Positions 63,473 to 64,000 of a stretch of DNA of 64,000 nt are shown here, one piece after another (the stretch's first letter is position 1; each line of letters begins with the position of its first letter). The translations under genes were made by a program, and so were the position numbers. Source of the DNA: CAYVOV01 sp964453525 (GTDB lineage: Bacteria; Chloroflexota; Dehalococcoidia; Dehalococcoidales; UBA2162); the NCBI GenBank assembly GCA_964453525.1, contig CAYVOV010000004.1, forward strand, positions 1 through 64,000. Reading direction: 5' to 3'. Below the pieces are notes generated by a model that made no database searches, was not told where the DNA came from, and saw only the letters and a list, made by a program, of their open reading frames with translations.

Positions 63473-63545
63473 TGCCCCCAAGCGAATTCGAATCGCTGTC
63501 TACACCTTGAAAGGGTGTCATCCTAGGCCTCTAGACGATGGGGGC
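63473..63545 (-). tRNA. tRNA-Glu (TTC anticodon)
   Basis: A full cloverleaf: acceptor GCCCCCA/TGGGGGC, anticodon loop CTTTCAA giving TTC, T arm AGCGA-TTCGAAT-TCGCT. CCA is not encoded, unlike the tRNA-Pro at 7330. Confidence 0.95.
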
Positions 63546-63585
63546 ATGTCAGTAAAAAGTATAGCAAACAAACGGTTGTCATACA

Positions 63586-64000
63586 ATGTCAGAGAGCAGA
63601 ACCCAGGGTAACAGACAGGCTGAGACGGGAGTTGTTCGGAAGGGGAAAGTTGTTCCCATTTTAACGGTGCTGTTCGTTGTTGCCATAACCGTGGCGCTGT
63701 TCATATACCGTGACAGGGTGTCCGAGTTAGGTAACCTCGGCTATCTGGGACTTTTTCTTATCAATCTGGTTGGTAATGCTACTGTAGTTTTACCTGTGCC
63801 TACATTCGTGCTGATTTTCGCTTTTGGTGCTGTCTTTAATCCGTTTCTTGTCGGGATAGTCAGTGCTCTGGGAGGCACGATAGGTGAAATGACCTGTTAC
63901 CTGCTTGGTTTTAGCGGGCGGGGAGTGGTTGAGAACAGGCAAATGTATGACAGGGCAGTGCAGTGGCTTCGTAAGTGGGGAGTTTTAACCGTATTTGTTT
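63586..64000 (+). CDS. VTT/SNARE-associated (DedA-like) membrane protein, 5' part
   Basis: The first 138 residues of a gene cut by the window end. A basic N-terminus is followed by a span (about 25-42) and a longer hydrophobic region with NATVVLPVPTFVLIFAFGAV and the GTIGEMTCYLLGFSGRG block, the mark of the VTT domain. Such proteins act in lipid scrambling or ion homeostasis. No ribosome site is obvious at the ATG. Confidence 0.75.
   Translation, partial: MSESRTQGNRQAETGVVRKGKVVPILTVLFVVAITVALFIYRDRVSELGNLGYLGLFLINLVGNATVVLPVPTFVLIFAFGAVFNPFLVGIVSALGGTIGEMTCYLLGFSGRGVVENRQMYDRAVQWLRKWGVLTVFV

Noticed and set aside
1..64000. CRISPR array.
   Set aside because: No series of evenly spaced direct repeats was found; the only tandem repeat is the two-copy 22-bp unit at 19238.
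1..64000. Intact insertion sequence.
   Set aside because: No transposase-like protein on either strand; repeats present are short and non-coding.

Overview
The window looks like a chromosomal segment of a strictly anaerobic bacterium, most likely a Chloroflexota of the Dehalococcoidia type. This is inferred from gene content, not from a marker phylogeny. Housekeeping genes are bacterial (gyrA, monofunctional aspartate kinase, DAHP synthase), but several genes are of archaeal type: apgM phosphoglycerate mutase, an archaeal-type aspartyl-tRNA synthetase and an AglB/STT3 oligosaccharyltransferase. The metabolic genes are oxygen-sensitive kinds: Mo/W-bisPGD oxidoreductases, corrinoid methyltransferases, radical SAM enzymes and an ATP-driven double-cubane or dehydratase-type Fe-S enzyme. 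No transposase or phage gene was found.

Layout. 0.4-6.9 kb: two cytoplasmic molybdopterin oxidoreductases, a four-cluster ferredoxin subunit and an iron alcohol dehydrogenase. 7-7.5 kb: tRNA-Pro(CGG), a truncated second tRNA-Pro and a tRNA-like scrap. 7.7-21.7 kb: mostly housekeeping (UDG-like protein, NHL propeller, apgM, lysC, TPR protein, gyrA, two radical SAM/MBL-type genes, HIT protein, ketopantoate reductase). 22-30.1 kb: a corrinoid methyl-transfer cluster with three intact uroporphyrinogen-decarboxylase-like methyltransferases, the wreck of a fourth, a corrinoid protein, a RACo-type activator and a methyltetrahydrofolate methyltransferase. 31-37.8 kb: mixed metabolism. 37.8-40.2 kb: a DsrE-like protein, an ASKHA activator and a single HgdB/DCCP-like subunit behind a structured leader with an intrinsic terminator. 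40.9-42.5 kb: a T-box controlling the archaeal-type AspRS. 42.5-50.9 kb: flavodoxins, tandem AraC/GyrI regulators, a third molybdopterin operon with a cyclase, and a Nudix-like protein. 51-63.3 kb: a glycan and protein-glycosylation region (GT2, STT3, a GT-C-like membrane protein, gmhA, gmhB, epimerase, wecB) with two broken sugar-nucleotide genes. 63.5 kb: tRNA-Glu, then a truncated VTT-domain gene.

How it may work together. The 22-30 kb cluster reads as a complete methyl-transfer path: substrate-specific methyltransferases load a corrinoid protein, the methyl group goes to tetrahydrofolate, and the Fe-S/ASKHA protein re-reduces inactive Co(II). The molybdopterin enzymes, the HgdB/DCCP-like reductase and the flavodoxins are other low-potential redox systems of such an anaerobe. 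The 51-63 kb block would build lipid-linked glycans and transfer them to proteins outside the cell.

Intergenic space is rich in palindromic repeats: a G/C-rich hairpin family at four sites, a MITE-like element with TGTCATTGCGA ends, and a ~167-bp sequence present twice in opposite orientation 31 kb apart.
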